Origin: Bacillota bacterium
GTDB taxonomy: Bacteria; Bacillota; UBA4882; UBA10575
Direction: 5' to 3'
Assembly: GCA_012838955.1 (NCBI GenBank)
Contig: DUOH01000026.1
Coordinates: 1-64,000, forward strand
DNA: 64,000 nucleotides
A program made the translations under genes and the position numbers. Shown in pieces: positions 34,575-44,037 of this stretch. The notes below the pieces were generated by a model. The model was not told the DNA's origin. It ran no database searches and saw only the letters and a program-made list of their open reading frames with translations. Numbering within the stretch: the stretch's first letter is position 1; each line of letters starts with the position of its first letter.

Positions 34575-36023
34575 CTACACTTCTTGGACCTGTAATAAAT
34601 TGGTAGTTCCCGGGATACCCGTCCGGACACCGGCGGTCACCACCACTAAATCGCCTTTTTTAACCAAACCGCTGGCCAGGGCGGCTTGTATACTCTGGTC
34701 CAATGTTTCATCAGTAGTTTTCGCCCCCGGAACCACCATGGAAGTTACTCCCCAAATGATCGAGAGTTCCCTGGCCACCTCAGGATTGGGGGTAGTGGCT
34801 AAAATCGCAGTGTTCGGCCGATACTTTGAAACCATCCGCGCCGTGCTCCCGGATTGAGTTGCCGTGATAATGGCCCGGACCTTAAGGTCCGCGGCTATTT
34901 GACAAGTGCCGTGGCTAACGGCGTCCCCTATGGTTATACTTTTTTCCCGCGCGTAGTCTTCTCTTTTCTCCAGTGTATGAGGCCCCTCATATTCCAAAGT
35001 AGCTTCAATCCTCCGCGCTACCCTGCTCATGACTTCTACAGCCTGGACAGGATACCTTCCGATTGCGGTTTCACCGGATAGCATCACTGCGTCCGTTCCG
35101 TCCAAAATCGCATGCGCCACGTCCGTTGCTTCAGCCCTGGTCGGACGCGAATTCCTAATCATTGACTCCAACATTTCCGTAGCGGTAATTACCGGTTTGC
35201 CGTGTCGATTAGCAGCGCGAATCAGGGTTCTTTGAATAATCGGCACATCCTCCAAGGGTAATTCCGTGCCCAGATCCCCCCGAGCTACCATCAACCCGTC
35301 CGCTGCCGACAGAATAGCCTCCCTGTTGTCGTAACCCTCTTGGTTTTCGATCTTCGCGATGATCTGAGCCTTTCGCCCGTAGCTTTGCAGAGCGCGGCGA
35401 ACTTCTTCAATGTGACTTGCCCGTCTGGCGAAAGACAGAGCGATAAAATCTACGCCGCTCTCCGCAGCGAACTTCAGATCCCGCAGATCTTTTTCGGTCA
35501 AAGCAGGCAACCTCACTGAAACTCCGGGGAGGGAAAGACCTTTTTTGGAATCCAATTCTCCGCCTTCCAGCACCCGGCAGAGCAAAGAGTTTTCTCCGAC
35601 TTTTTCCACGCAGAGTTTGATTAAACCATCATGAAGATAGATGATATTACCGATTCTGGAGTCTTCCACCAAGTATTCATAGTCTGCTGTAATCAGCGGA
35701 TAATTATTACCGACGGAAGGTAAAGGCTTATGCTCACTGGCCAGACACACCAAAGTATTGTCTTTCAGCAATATTTTTTCCTGTAAAACCCCTGTCCGGA
35801 TCTTCGGCCCTTGAATATCAATGAGGATGCCTACTACTGTTTGTAGTTCCCGGGCAGCGGCGCGAACCAGCTCAATTCGCTCCCGGTGCTCGGCGTGGGT
35901 TCCGTGAGACATGTTGATTCTCGCCACATTCATCCCGGCCTTGATTAACTCCTTGATTACCGGAAGCGTTGACGAACTCGGACCAAGCGTACAGACGATC
36001 TTGGTCCTTTTGACAATACTCAA
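34575..36023 (-). CDS. pyk: Pyruvate kinase
   Basis: Pyk makes pyruvate and ATP from PEP. Visible are RTKIVCTLGPSS at the start, GMNVARINMSHG, the metal/Lys segment IIAKIENQEG and MVARGDLGTELP with the active-site ETAT-like ITATEMLESM. Length 482 aa, so it lacks the PEP-utiliser C-terminal extension of Bacillus Pyk. The start is a TTG at 36023. It follows pfkA by 75 bp in an accD-accA-pfkA-pyk run that is widespread in Firmicutes. Confidence 0.96.
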   Translation of the reverse strand: MSIVKRTKIVCTLGPSSSTLPVIKELIKAGMNVARINMSHGTHAEHRERIELVRAAARELQTVVGILIDIQGPKIRTGVLQEKILLKDNTLVCLASEHKPLPSVGNNYPLITADYEYLVEDSRIGNIIYLHDGLIKLCVEKVGENSLLCRVLEGGELDSKKGLSLPGVSVRLPALTEKDLRDLKFAAESGVDFIALSFARRASHIEEVRRALQSYGRKAQIIAKIENQEGYDNREAILSAADGLMVARGDLGTELPLEDVPIIQRTLIRAANRHGKPVITATEMLESMIRNSRPTRAEATDVAHAILDGTDAVMLSGETAIGRYPVQAVEVMSRVARRIEATLEYEGPHTLEKREDYAREKSITIGDAVSHGTCQIAADLKVRAIITATQSGSTARMVSKYRPNTAILATTPNPEVARELSIIWGVTSMVVPGAKTTDETLDQSIQAALASGLVKKGDLVVVTAGVRTGIPGTTNLLQVQEV

Positions 36024-36098
36024 ACCACCTCACCTCACAAATGGCCACGAAATTATGGCGATGATCTTTACTTCACACACTTGGCAACCATTCCACTC

Positions 36099-37100
36099 TC
36101 AGTAGGTGGTGGCTAATAGATCGGCAAGTTCCAATAGGCTTAAATCAACTTTATTTCCGGAAGCGATCGATTCATCCATGGTGGACACAGTAATTTCGCT
36201 CTTATTCCAACCAACCATCTTCTCTGTTTCCCCCGCTAGCAGGAGTTCGGTTGCAGTGGCGCCAAACTGAGTGCCCAAAAGTCGATCTACCGCTGAAGGA
36301 GATCCTCCTCTTTGAATATGACCTAAAATCGTGATTCTTGTATCCTTACCGGTTTTTTCCCGGATATGAGTCGCCACTAGCATTGCGCTGCTCTCTGAGA
36401 GCGCTCGTCCACTAATGGGATCACCGAAGACGCCTTCCGCCACTACTACGATACTATGGCTTCTGCCCCGCACATCATTGGCTTTGACCCGCTTAACGAC
36501 TTCATCCAGATCCGGTTCTACCTCAGGAATGAGTATGGCCTCGGCGGCGCCGGCCAATCCGGCGTTCAACGCAATAAACCCGGCGTTTCTCCCCATCACC
36601 TCCACCACATAAACCCGGTCATGGGAAGCGGCTGTATCCCTAATCTTGTTGATGGCGTCCAATGCGGTGTTCACCGCCGTATCAAAGCCCAAAGCCGTTT
36701 CCGTACAGCCGATGTCATTATCGATTGTAGCGGGGATCCCGATGGTGGTGAAACCCATTTTATTTAATTCTTTGGCGCCTAGAAAGGAACCATTGCCACC
36801 GATGACGACTAATCCGTCAATTTTAAAAATCTCCAGATTGGCCAGGGCTTTTTCTTGTCCTTCCTTGGTTTTGAACTCAGGGCACCTGGCGGAATGCAGG
36901 ATGGTTCCTCCCAGGTGCAGGATACCGGAGACGGCCATGGAGTTTAACTCCACAATCTCCCCGGTAATTAAGCCTTGATAGCCACGTTTCACTCCAAAAA
37001 CCTTACAACCGGCATTAATAGCCTTTAGCGTTGCGGCTCTCACTGCAGCGTTCATTCCCGGCGCGTCGCCACCGCTAGTGACAATAGCTATGCGTTTCAA
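36099..37100 (-). CDS. pfkA: ATP-dependent 6-phosphofructokinase
   Basis: Donor-site residues read GGNGS (101-105) and PATIDND (123-129), the ATP-type pattern, in contrast to the paralogue at 22274-23386. The N-terminal SGGDAPGMNAAVR loop and VVEVMGRNAGFIAL, GHIQRGGSPSAVDR are typical of PfkA. Length 333 aa is normal. The start is TTG at 37100 behind GGGGGAATTTAA. Its neighbour pyk completes the pair of regulated glycolytic kinases. Confidence 0.95.
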   Translation of the reverse strand: MKRIAIVTSGGDAPGMNAAVRAATLKAINAGCKVFGVKRGYQGLITGEIVELNSMAVSGILHLGGTILHSARCPEFKTKEGQEKALANLEIFKIDGLVVIGGNGSFLGAKELNKMGFTTIGIPATIDNDIGCTETALGFDTAVNTALDAINKIRDTAASHDRVYVVEVMGRNAGFIALNAGLAGAAEAILIPEVEPDLDEVVKRVKANDVRGRSHSIVVVAEGVFGDPISGRALSESSAMLVATHIREKTGKDTRITILGHIQRGGSPSAVDRLLGTQFGATATELLLAGETEKMVGWNKSEITVSTMDESIASGNKVDLSLLELADLLATTY

Positions 37101-37188
37101 TTAAATTCCCCCATTCAGTTAACTAGGTTGTTCGTTGCTAATCTCTTAAGTTAAATACATACTGAATTAAGCGAAAATATTTTATCAC

Positions 37189-37212
37189 AAAAAAGCCAGC
37201 TCCATAAGGCTT
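37189..37212 (-). terminator. Intrinsic terminator after accA
   Basis: AAAGCC...GGCTTT with a 10-base loop, followed by six T on the minus strand. About 125 bp after accA; pfkA-pyk may then use their own promoter in the AT-rich 37100-37190. Confidence 0.65.
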
Positions 37213-37337
37213 TCTTTTTATACGAGCTTTTCTGGGCTGATGTAAATCTGTTTGGATAAAAATATTACCCTGGATCCCACAGAACAATAGGCGCCTCTTA
37301 AAAAGCATGTATAATAAAGGATTGGTAATTTTCAATG

Positions 37338-38300
37338 TTAGCTATAGGCCCCGATCTTTTTAAATTTGTCATACCGTAATTTTAAAAGATCCTGGCCGGG
37401 AACTTCCAATATCTCTTGCAAGTTGCGAACCAGTGCCTCTTTTAGTAGTTTAGCGCCTGCAACTTTATCCCGGTGAATCCCACCCAAGGGTTCGGGGATG
37501 ATCTCATCAATTACCTTCATTTCTTTCAGATTCTCGGCGGTTAAGCGGAGAACCTCCGCAGCCTTTGGCGCCTCGTTCGCATCCTTCCACAAAATGGAGG
37601 CGCATCCTTCAGGGGTAATCACTGAGTAATAGGCGTGTTCAAGCATTAAGATCCGGTCGCCTACAGCAATCGCCAGGGCGCCGCCGCTCCCGCCTTCTCC
37701 GGTAATTACCACGATAATCGGAGTCTTTAAACCGGCCATCGCCATAATGGAATGGGCCACCGCTTCTCCTTGCCCGCGCTCTTCAGCTTCAATTCCTGGA
37801 TAAGCGCCGGCTACATCAACCAGGGTGATCACCGGCCGTCCAAACCTTTCCGCCTGTTTCATCAGGCGCATGGCTTTTCTGTATCCCTCCGGATGCGGAC
37901 TACCGAAGTTTCTGGCAATATTCTCCTTGGTATCCCTCCCCTTTTGCTGGCCGAGCACTGTGACGGGAATACCGTTTAAGGAGGCTAGTCCCCCTACTAA
38001 CGCCGGATCGTCCTTAAAGAGCCTGTCTCCATGCAATTCGATGAAGTCGTCAAAAATAAGCTCCACATACTCCAGGAAAGTAGGACGTTTGGGATGACGG
38101 GCGACCTGTACCTTTTGGAGAGGGGTTAGATTCCTATAGATCCTTTCCTTCAGAACATCCGCTTTGGCCTGCAGACGCTGAATCTCCTCACTCATGTCGA
38201 TGTTTTTTTCCGAACTAAAAACCCTTATTTCTTCAATCTTCTTTTCCAATTCAATTAAGGATTTTTCAAATTGCATAGTAAAGCCATTCTCATTACCCAT
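37338..38300 (-). CDS. accA: Acetyl-CoA carboxylase carboxyltransferase alpha subunit
   Basis: AccA with AccD transfers the carboxyl group from biotin to acetyl-CoA. Family segments are LERKIE-like FEKSLIELEKKIEEI, PTFLEYVELIFDDFIELHGDR and the oxyanion site GEGGSGGALAI, with YYSVITPEGCASILWKD. Length 320 aa. The ATG overlaps the accD stop (8 bp), so the subunits are made in step. Confidence 0.96.
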   Translation of the reverse strand: MGNENGFTMQFEKSLIELEKKIEEIRVFSSEKNIDMSEEIQRLQAKADVLKERIYRNLTPLQKVQVARHPKRPTFLEYVELIFDDFIELHGDRLFKDDPALVGGLASLNGIPVTVLGQQKGRDTKENIARNFGSPHPEGYRKAMRLMKQAERFGRPVITLVDVAGAYPGIEAEERGQGEAVAHSIMAMAGLKTPIIVVITGEGGSGGALAIAVGDRILMLEHAYYSVITPEGCASILWKDANEAPKAAEVLRLTAENLKEMKVIDEIIPEPLGGIHRDKVAGAKLLKEALVRNLQEILEVPGQDLLKLRYDKFKKIGAYS

Positions 38301-39195
38301 TTGCTTCAGCCCTTTCCGTACTTTGATGGAAACGTAATAAACGGGCTAGGGTTTTACGAACTTCTTTTCTATGAACAATCAGATCGAGGACGCCGTGTTG
38401 CAGAAGGAATTCCGACTTCTGAAAACCCTCCGGTAAGGTTTGACGGATCGTCTGTTCAATGACGCGTGTTCCGGCAAAACCTATGTATGCTCCCGGCTCC
38501 GCCAGGTTTATATCTCCCTGTGAGGCAAAGCTGGCATAGACCCCCCCAGAGGTTGGATCCGTTAAAACCGAGATATAGACTAAACCTTGTTCCGCCAAAA
38601 GGTTACGAGCCTGACAAGTCTTGGCCATCTGCATCAACGACAGGATTCCCTCCTGCATACGGGCGCCACCGGAGGCGGAGACTGTAATCATAGGCAGATG
38701 GTTGGCGGCAGCGTATTCAAAAGTATTGGAGATCTTTTCGCCAACCACCGAACCCATGGAACCTCCTAAAAAGAAAAAGTCCATGACAGCGATGGCGACA
38801 GGAATCTCTTCGATCTTCCCTACTCCGGTAAGGACACCCTCTTTTAACCCTGTTTCCTTCTGATACTTGCTTAATCTCTTCTCATAATTAGGGAAGTTCA
38901 ATGGATTCGTGGGGGAAAGATCGGCAAAAAGCTCCTCAAAACTACTCTCATCCAACAGTTGTCGTAGCCGCTCTTTCGCCCCGATCCGGAAATGATAATC
39001 ACACTTTGGGCAGACCTGTAGGTTTTGCTCCAGGTCTTTATGGTAAATAATCTGATGACAATTTTCACATTTTATCCACAAACCATCGGGTAAATCCTTT
39101 TTTGCTCTTTCATCCCGCTCTTGCCTGGCAGTCTCTTCCCGGTAATTGCGGACTGTTACATACTTTGGTTTTGTGCGAAAGAGGTCTTTTAACAA
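38293..39195 (-). CDS. accD: Acetyl-CoA carboxylase carboxyltransferase beta subunit
   Basis: AccD has an N-terminal zinc ribbon (CENCHQIIYHKDLEQNLQVCPKC) and the crotonase-fold core with MDFFFLGGSMGSVVGEKI and SGGARMQEGILSLMQMAKT. Length 300 aa. It is the first gene of accD-accA(-pfkA-pyk). A strong promoter lies about 110 bp upstream. Confidence 0.96.
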   Translation of the reverse strand: MLKDLFRTKPKYVTVRNYREETARQERDERAKKDLPDGLWIKCENCHQIIYHKDLEQNLQVCPKCDYHFRIGAKERLRQLLDESSFEELFADLSPTNPLNFPNYEKRLSKYQKETGLKEGVLTGVGKIEEIPVAIAVMDFFFLGGSMGSVVGEKISNTFEYAAANHLPMITVSASGGARMQEGILSLMQMAKTCQARNLLAEQGLVYISVLTDPTSGGVYASFASQGDINLAEPGAYIGFAGTRVIEQTIRQTLPEGFQKSEFLLQHGVLDLIVHRKEVRKTLARLLRFHQSTERAEANG

Positions 39196-39313
39196 TGATC
39201 AAATCCACCTCTCTTCCTAGGATACACTCTCCTGTCCGGCAAGGATTTTTGTACCCTAAAGAAGTAAATTGAGGAATATGCAAACTCTACTTTGAACAAG
39301 CAAATTTACAAAG

Positions 39314-39342
39314 AATATAAAATTAAATCCGCGATTTGTCAA
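39314..39342 (-). promoter_or_regulatory. Sigma-A promoter of accDA
   Basis: TTGACA (39342-39337) and TATATT (39319-39314) are 17 bp apart on the minus strand, close to consensus. The predicted leader to accD is about 110 nt. I did not find a FapR-like operator. Confidence 0.8.
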
Positions 39343-39407
39343 GGAAAATCTTTCCTGCTTCGCCTATTAAGTATAGCCGTTGAACCATGACAGCGGATTA
39401 GAATTTA

Positions 39408-39629
39408 TCATCTGATCTCCCGATACTCTTTGACTTGGAGCGCTTGATTCAACACTTCTTGGGCCTCCTCTAATTCAGCTTCCGTAACTAAAACTTCAAA
39501 ATTGGCATTGTTTTCTTTAACTTTGATCCCTAAGGGATTGAGGCGCACTAAAATCCCTTCGGCTTCCATGTAATCCTTAATCCGCTGCGCCACAGATCGA
39601 CTGGTGGCAATATATAGCACTGTCCACAA
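39408..39629 (-). CDS. Small DUF2007-like protein
   Basis: This 73-aa protein has an alpha-beta pattern (WTVLYIATSRSVAQRIKDYMEAEGILVRL... and EVLVTEAELEEAQEVLNQAL) like the small signal-transduction-type DUF2007 fold. It starts with TTG behind GGAGG. It lies 14 bp after murD and upstream of the accD promoter. Function is unknown and the family match is by eye. Confidence 0.65.
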   Translation of the reverse strand: MWTVLYIATSRSVAQRIKDYMEAEGILVRLNPLGIKVKENNANFEVLVTEAELEEAQEVLNQALQVKEYREIR

Positions 39630-39642
39630 AACGAGTCCTCCT

Positions 39643-41046
39643 TTATGGCTGAAGTTCCAAGACTAACTTCTTGAAGAGCCTGCCTCTTTCTTCAAAACTC
39701 CGGAACATATCATAACTGGCGCAAGCCGGTGATAAAAGAACCACATCGCCGGGGAGCGCCAAACTCTTAGCTGCATACACAGCTTCCTCCAGATCAGATA
39801 CTCTTTTAATGACCGGAAAATTCTTGCTGGCTTTTCTCGTCAGCCGGAGACGGTTGAAGGCTTCTTCAATCTGTTCCGTAGTTGCGCCCAGCAGATAAAC
39901 GACCCGGCATTTCTCTGCCGCCACCTCTGCAAATTCTTCAAAAGGTAAACGCTTATCATATCCACCGGCAATCAGAATGACCGGAGCTTTCATGGCCAAC
40001 AATCCTGCAATCGCCCGGGTAGGCGTGGTGGAGATGGAATCATTGATGAACCTTACGCCATTCAGTTCCCGGACGAACTCCAACCGGTGTTCAACCCCTT
40101 TGAATTCCCTGATTACTTTGGTAATAGCCTTCATAGGAACACCGGCCAGGCGAGCGGCGAGGGCCGCAGCCAGTACATTTTCTACATTATGTTCACCCGG
40201 CAAAGTCAGGTCACTCCGCTCGCAGATTAGCTCCTCACCACCCCGGCTCCCCTGGGTACAAAGGGAAAGGTATAACCGGTCTTCTTTTACATAGGCGCCG
40301 TATTCCAATGGAGACTGGCGGGAAAAATAGTAGCATTCTCCTTTCACCAGTCTACCCAGGTTTCTGGTAATTTCATTATCCCAGTTTAAGACGGCTACGT
40401 CATTATAATTCTGGTACAGCAGCGCTTCACTCTTGGCGGCGATATATTCCTCCATCGAGGAATGAATATCCAAATGGTTAGGGGTAATATTCGTCACAAT
40501 CGCAATATGCGGACTATACCCCAGATCTTGCAACTGAAAGCTGCTTAATTCCAGCACCACCCAGGAACCAGCGGATAACTCGGACAAAAAGGAGAGGGGC
40601 GGGCGCCCGATATTCCCACCGATCTTCGTCGGGTATACCCCGGTCAACATCTCCCCAAGCAAACTAGTGGTGGTAGTCTTACCGCTGCTGCCGGTCACCC
40701 CGATGACTGGCGCGTGATTCAGGGAGAAAAAGAGCTGTAATTCACTGCTAAATCTAACTCCGGCTTTCTTCGCCTCTTGGATCTCTGGTAGGTTTTTGGG
40801 GATCCCCGGTGACAGGAAGACTATTTCTTGTTCACTCAAGTGTTTAAGATACCCCGGTCCGAGCTGGTACTGTATATCGCACCGACTCTGTAGATCAGCC
40901 AGTTCCCGCAGGAATTCTGCTAATTCATCGGGAGTCTTGCGATCCATGACCGTGACTACGGCGCCCTCCCGGGCTAGGTATTTAATTAACGGTGTATTAT
41001 TCACCGCCAAACCCACGACAGCTACTTTCTTCCCGAAAAACGACAT
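39643..41046 (-). CDS. murD: UDP-N-acetylmuramoylalanine-D-glutamate ligase
   Basis: MurD adds D-Glu to UDP-MurNAc-L-Ala in the cytoplasm. Visible are the N-terminal Rossmann segment KVAVVGLAVNNTPLIKYL, the ATP P-loop GVTGSSGKTTTT, ITPNHLDIHSSMEEYIAAK and the C-terminal ISTTPTRAIAGL. The N-terminal VNNTPLI form is the one found in clostridial MurD. Length 467 aa is slightly long. It is not in the usual mur/fts cluster here but next to tldE and a small unknown gene. Confidence 0.94.
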   Translation of the reverse strand: MSFFGKKVAVVGLAVNNTPLIKYLAREGAVVTVMDRKTPDELAEFLRELADLQSRCDIQYQLGPGYLKHLSEQEIVFLSPGIPKNLPEIQEAKKAGVRFSSELQLFFSLNHAPVIGVTGSSGKTTTTSLLGEMLTGVYPTKIGGNIGRPPLSFLSELSAGSWVVLELSSFQLQDLGYSPHIAIVTNITPNHLDIHSSMEEYIAAKSEALLYQNYNDVAVLNWDNEITRNLGRLVKGECYYFSRQSPLEYGAYVKEDRLYLSLCTQGSRGGEELICERSDLTLPGEHNVENVLAAALAARLAGVPMKAITKVIREFKGVEHRLEFVRELNGVRFINDSISTTPTRAIAGLLAMKAPVILIAGGYDKRLPFEEFAEVAAEKCRVVYLLGATTEQIEEAFNRLRLTRKASKNFPVIKRVSDLEEAVYAAKSLALPGDVVLLSPACASYDMFRSFEERGRLFKKLVLELQP

Positions 41047-41192
41047 CTGCTTGACCCCACTTCATAAAACCTCACCGCCAATGTGGCAGGTATACACGTG
41101 CACGTGCACGCGCTTACTCATTTCTATAAATTGTCTGAAGTTCCTGCCATCGAAGTCAAAATATGATCCCTTCGCTCCGCGACTTATCCCTA

Positions 41193-42539
41193 CTAAGCTG
41201 GGCAGGTGACGTAAGCTCTGAAGCAACAAGCGGGATTTTCTTCATGGGGATAGGTGACAAAAACAGTATCCTTCGCCCTTAAAGCACCCATAAAATCACC
41301 TGCGATTACTGTGCGTGTCTTCCCCTTCACTTCACCGTTTTTCACCAATAAGCACTGGTCCGCAGTTAAAGAAAATCTTCCAGAGGAATAATCCTGGGTA
41401 TGCAGTCCTAAAATAGAATGGACAATCAGAACCTCCCCCATGGTCCGTAGTGTTTCATCCAAACCGCCCTGTAAGTTTGCTTCTATGATCAACCCGCCGG
41501 CTCCCCCTACCGGAATGGGAGTAGGCTTCATCTCCATCCGCTTGGCATACTTTAGGTTGAGAATGGGAGTGATCAGTTTTCCTTCTTTAACGTACTCCAC
41601 CTCCCCGGTGGGTACACCTTCCCCTGTACACCGGTAGGAACTGGACCGGTAAGGCCTGGCGCCATTCGCCCTGATGGTCAGGTCTGCGCGGAACAACTGC
41701 TGTTGCCGGAGGAAATCCTCCTTGCTGAAAGCGCTCTGTCTGTTAGCCACCAAACCGCCGCTGAGATTGGTGACCACGTAATGGCCGAGGAAAGCGGCAA
41801 AAACCTTAGGCGGCAGGAGGATATACATTTCTTTTTCTGCCGTGAACGGCGCTTCCTGTTTTAGCTGTCTTACAGTTTCTCCTGTATAGCTAAGGAGCGC
41901 ATTATACTCCTCTTCTGTAGGCAAACGTTTTTCCCCGAAAGAGTCGCCGAAGGTATCCTCCCCTTCAAAAAAGATACTCACCGGGGTTTGTTCATAAGTC
42001 ACCCATAAACCTTTAGAGTTGGCCACCAGCCTCCGGTCTACGGTAATACGGATCATGCCGTCCACTTTAACCAGACCATACTCCCTGCTCAATGTCTCTT
42101 GACCTTTCCGCAAAAGCTGGAAAGGATAAGAAAAGGCACCCTCTACAATCGCCCCGGCTTGTTCATGAGCCAAAGGGACGGCCGGTGGTTCATAAGGTTC
42201 CACTAAATCAACGCCGTATTCGTCCCGGTAAGCGGTCTTCTCCCACAACTCTAAACTCTCGGTAAACGACTCTAAGGTCGACAAGTCTATTTTACCTGAA
42301 GTATAAGCCCGGGCGCCTGTCTCGTCTACCCAGATTAGAAAGATCTCGCCTTCCGTCATCCGTTTGACGGAGGGGGCGGTGTACGGCCCACCCAGCCTAC
42401 TGTTTTTTAAACCGACCTCCAAGACCTTTGTATCGTGCAGATCATATCTCCACCCCTGCAAAGTCAAGCCTAAAGGCATGGTTTTTCCGATATACTCATT
42501 CAAACGCTGTTTTAAGGTTTCACCGAACCGTTCACTCAC
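41193..42539 (-). CDS. tldE: TldE/PmbA family protein
   Basis: TldE pairs with TldD in a heterodimeric zinc protease that trims peptides (known for microcin B17 and antitoxin CcdA). The C-terminal half is typical: GLHTQDYSSGRFSLTADQCLLVKNGE and GEVLIVHSILGLHTQ. It lacks the HExxxH motif, as expected for the non-catalytic partner. I start at the GTG at 42539 (GGAGG 8 bp upstream), which overlaps the tldD stop by 8 bp; the GTG at 42548 is less likely. Length 448 aa. Confidence 0.9.
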   Translation of the reverse strand: MSERFGETLKQRLNEYIGKTMPLGLTLQGWRYDLHDTKVLEVGLKNSRLGGPYTAPSVKRMTEGEIFLIWVDETGARAYTSGKIDLSTLESFTESLELWEKTAYRDEYGVDLVEPYEPPAVPLAHEQAGAIVEGAFSYPFQLLRKGQETLSREYGLVKVDGMIRITVDRRLVANSKGLWVTYEQTPVSIFFEGEDTFGDSFGEKRLPTEEEYNALLSYTGETVRQLKQEAPFTAEKEMYILLPPKVFAAFLGHYVVTNLSGGLVANRQSAFSKEDFLRQQQLFRADLTIRANGARPYRSSSYRCTGEGVPTGEVEYVKEGKLITPILNLKYAKRMEMKPTPIPVGGAGGLIIEANLQGGLDETLRTMGEVLIVHSILGLHTQDYSSGRFSLTADQCLLVKNGEVKGKTRTVIAGDFMGALRAKDTVFVTYPHEENPACCFRAYVTCPA

Positions 42540-44037
42540 CCGCCTCACCTCCGATGGTTATTTCCGGATTCCGATCAAGTAAGAGAAAATAGTGAGATCC
42601 ACCGCTGGAGGGGACCCCTTGCATCATTTTTCCACAGGTTCCCATGGCATCGATCTTAAGGGGACCAATCCCGGCCCGTACTGATTTCAGGGCGGTCAAA
42701 ATTCCCCCGGAAAAAATAGCCGGTCGATATAAGATCGGCTCCGGTCCCAACTTATATATACCCGAGCAGTTGAAGACAAAATTGCCAAAAGCCGGGTTGA
42801 CCTGTCCTCCCTGAAAACCGGTGAGATACAAGACTTCCTCATCTTCTTGGATTAACTCATTTTCGATTAGTATCTGATAGAGTTTCTCCGGTGTAATATC
42901 TTCGAAATCCTCATCCACCGCGATAAAATCATCTAGTTCAATACGGATATTCGTCATCCTGGCTAAAGGGAGATGGTGACAGCTTTCCACGCGGCCGGCC
43001 CCGGTCACCTCTACCCCGGCGTCAGCGGCGGAGAATAGATCGGCCAGTCCGGCCCGGAGACGACCACCGTCTACAATCCGCACTTCCTGTCGGATGATGC
43101 CATTGGCGCTGATTGGTTGGAAAGAGTAGTCTCCTTCTACCGGCCCGTCAATAATGGAAAGAAAGTCGGCAGCTACTTCCATCCCCAAGCGCATTTGACC
43201 GTTCAGGCCCAGGATAGAGCTTTCCATGCCATCGGTCTCCGCAGCGTGCCCGAAGGCTTCATGGGCCAGCCCCTTGGCCAAAGCATAATCAATTACCAAC
43301 TTATATGATCCGCTCTTCACCGTGCCAGCGTTGAGCAGAGCCAAAGCTAACTTGGCGGCTTGTACTGATTTCTTCATCAGTTTGGCGGAATTGTCCTCAT
43401 CCACCAAAACAGAGAGGTCGGAGCCTGGAAGGTTACTGTAGGTGGTAGTGGTCTTTCCTCCCTCCTTCGCCGCAAAAGAGTTAAAAATGAACGAGCGCGG
43501 AGTCATAAAAGAGGTGTCTGTTCCGTCCTGCCGGGCGATCCTCCATTCTTCATCCACCACTCTAAAGACGGTCCGTACGGAAAGCCTGGGATCAATGGCG
43601 GATAACTCTTTATTCATTCTGATCAATCTCTCTTCTATTGTGTTCAAGGATAAGCTGCCGTATGGATGCTTCAGACTGAGCAACCGCCGCTCCTGATGGG
43701 GTGAGAGGCCGAATACCGCTCGGTTCTTCTCACCGGCCACCTCTTTTACTTTATCCGCTAAGCACACGGCTTGGCGCAGCAAGGTCCGGACCTCTTCCGG
43801 ATTAACCCGGTCCGAGGAGGCAAACCCGCTATACCCGTCGGCGCTGAACACCTGAATCCCCATCCCCCGCAAGGAGGTAGTGGCGATCTCTTCGGTTACA
43901 CCGTTGTTGATATTTACCATGGCTTCTTTTTTATCCTGAATGCGTAAGATAAAACCGATTCCCATCTGTTCAGCCAGATCCTTGGCTGCCTCTACCACGC
44001 TTTGAAGAGCGTCGACCCGTAGTTTTCCCTCTGTCAT
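42532..44037 (-). CDS. tldD: Metalloprotease TldD
   Basis: TldD is the catalytic subunit. The zinc motif HEAFGHAAETD (HExxxH) is visible near the middle, with GTCGKMMQGVPSSGGSHYFLL-like residues at the C-terminus (segments TCGKMMQGVP and ITIGGEAGE). Length 501 aa, a little longer than E. coli TldD. The ATG at 44037 has AAAGGAG at 7 bp; the ORF's TTG codon just before it is not needed. Transcribed divergently from the flippase gene. Confidence 0.93.
   Translation of the reverse strand: MTEGKLRVDALQSVVEAAKDLAEQMGIGFILRIQDKKEAMVNINNGVTEEIATTSLRGMGIQVFSADGYSGFASSDRVNPEEVRTLLRQAVCLADKVKEVAGEKNRAVFGLSPHQERRLLSLKHPYGSLSLNTIEERLIRMNKELSAIDPRLSVRTVFRVVDEEWRIARQDGTDTSFMTPRSFIFNSFAAKEGGKTTTTYSNLPGSDLSVLVDEDNSAKLMKKSVQAAKLALALLNAGTVKSGSYKLVIDYALAKGLAHEAFGHAAETDGMESSILGLNGQMRLGMEVAADFLSIIDGPVEGDYSFQPISANGIIRQEVRIVDGGRLRAGLADLFSAADAGVEVTGAGRVESCHHLPLARMTNIRIELDDFIAVDEDFEDITPEKLYQILIENELIQEDEEVLYLTGFQGGQVNPAFGNFVFNCSGIYKLGPEPILYRPAIFSGGILTALKSVRAGIGPLKIDAMGTCGKMMQGVPSSGGSHYFLLLDRNPEITIGGEAGE

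Noticed and set aside
39196-39407. FapR-type operator upstream of accD
   Set aside because: I could not find the known palindromic box; the region has a plain sigma-A promoter.
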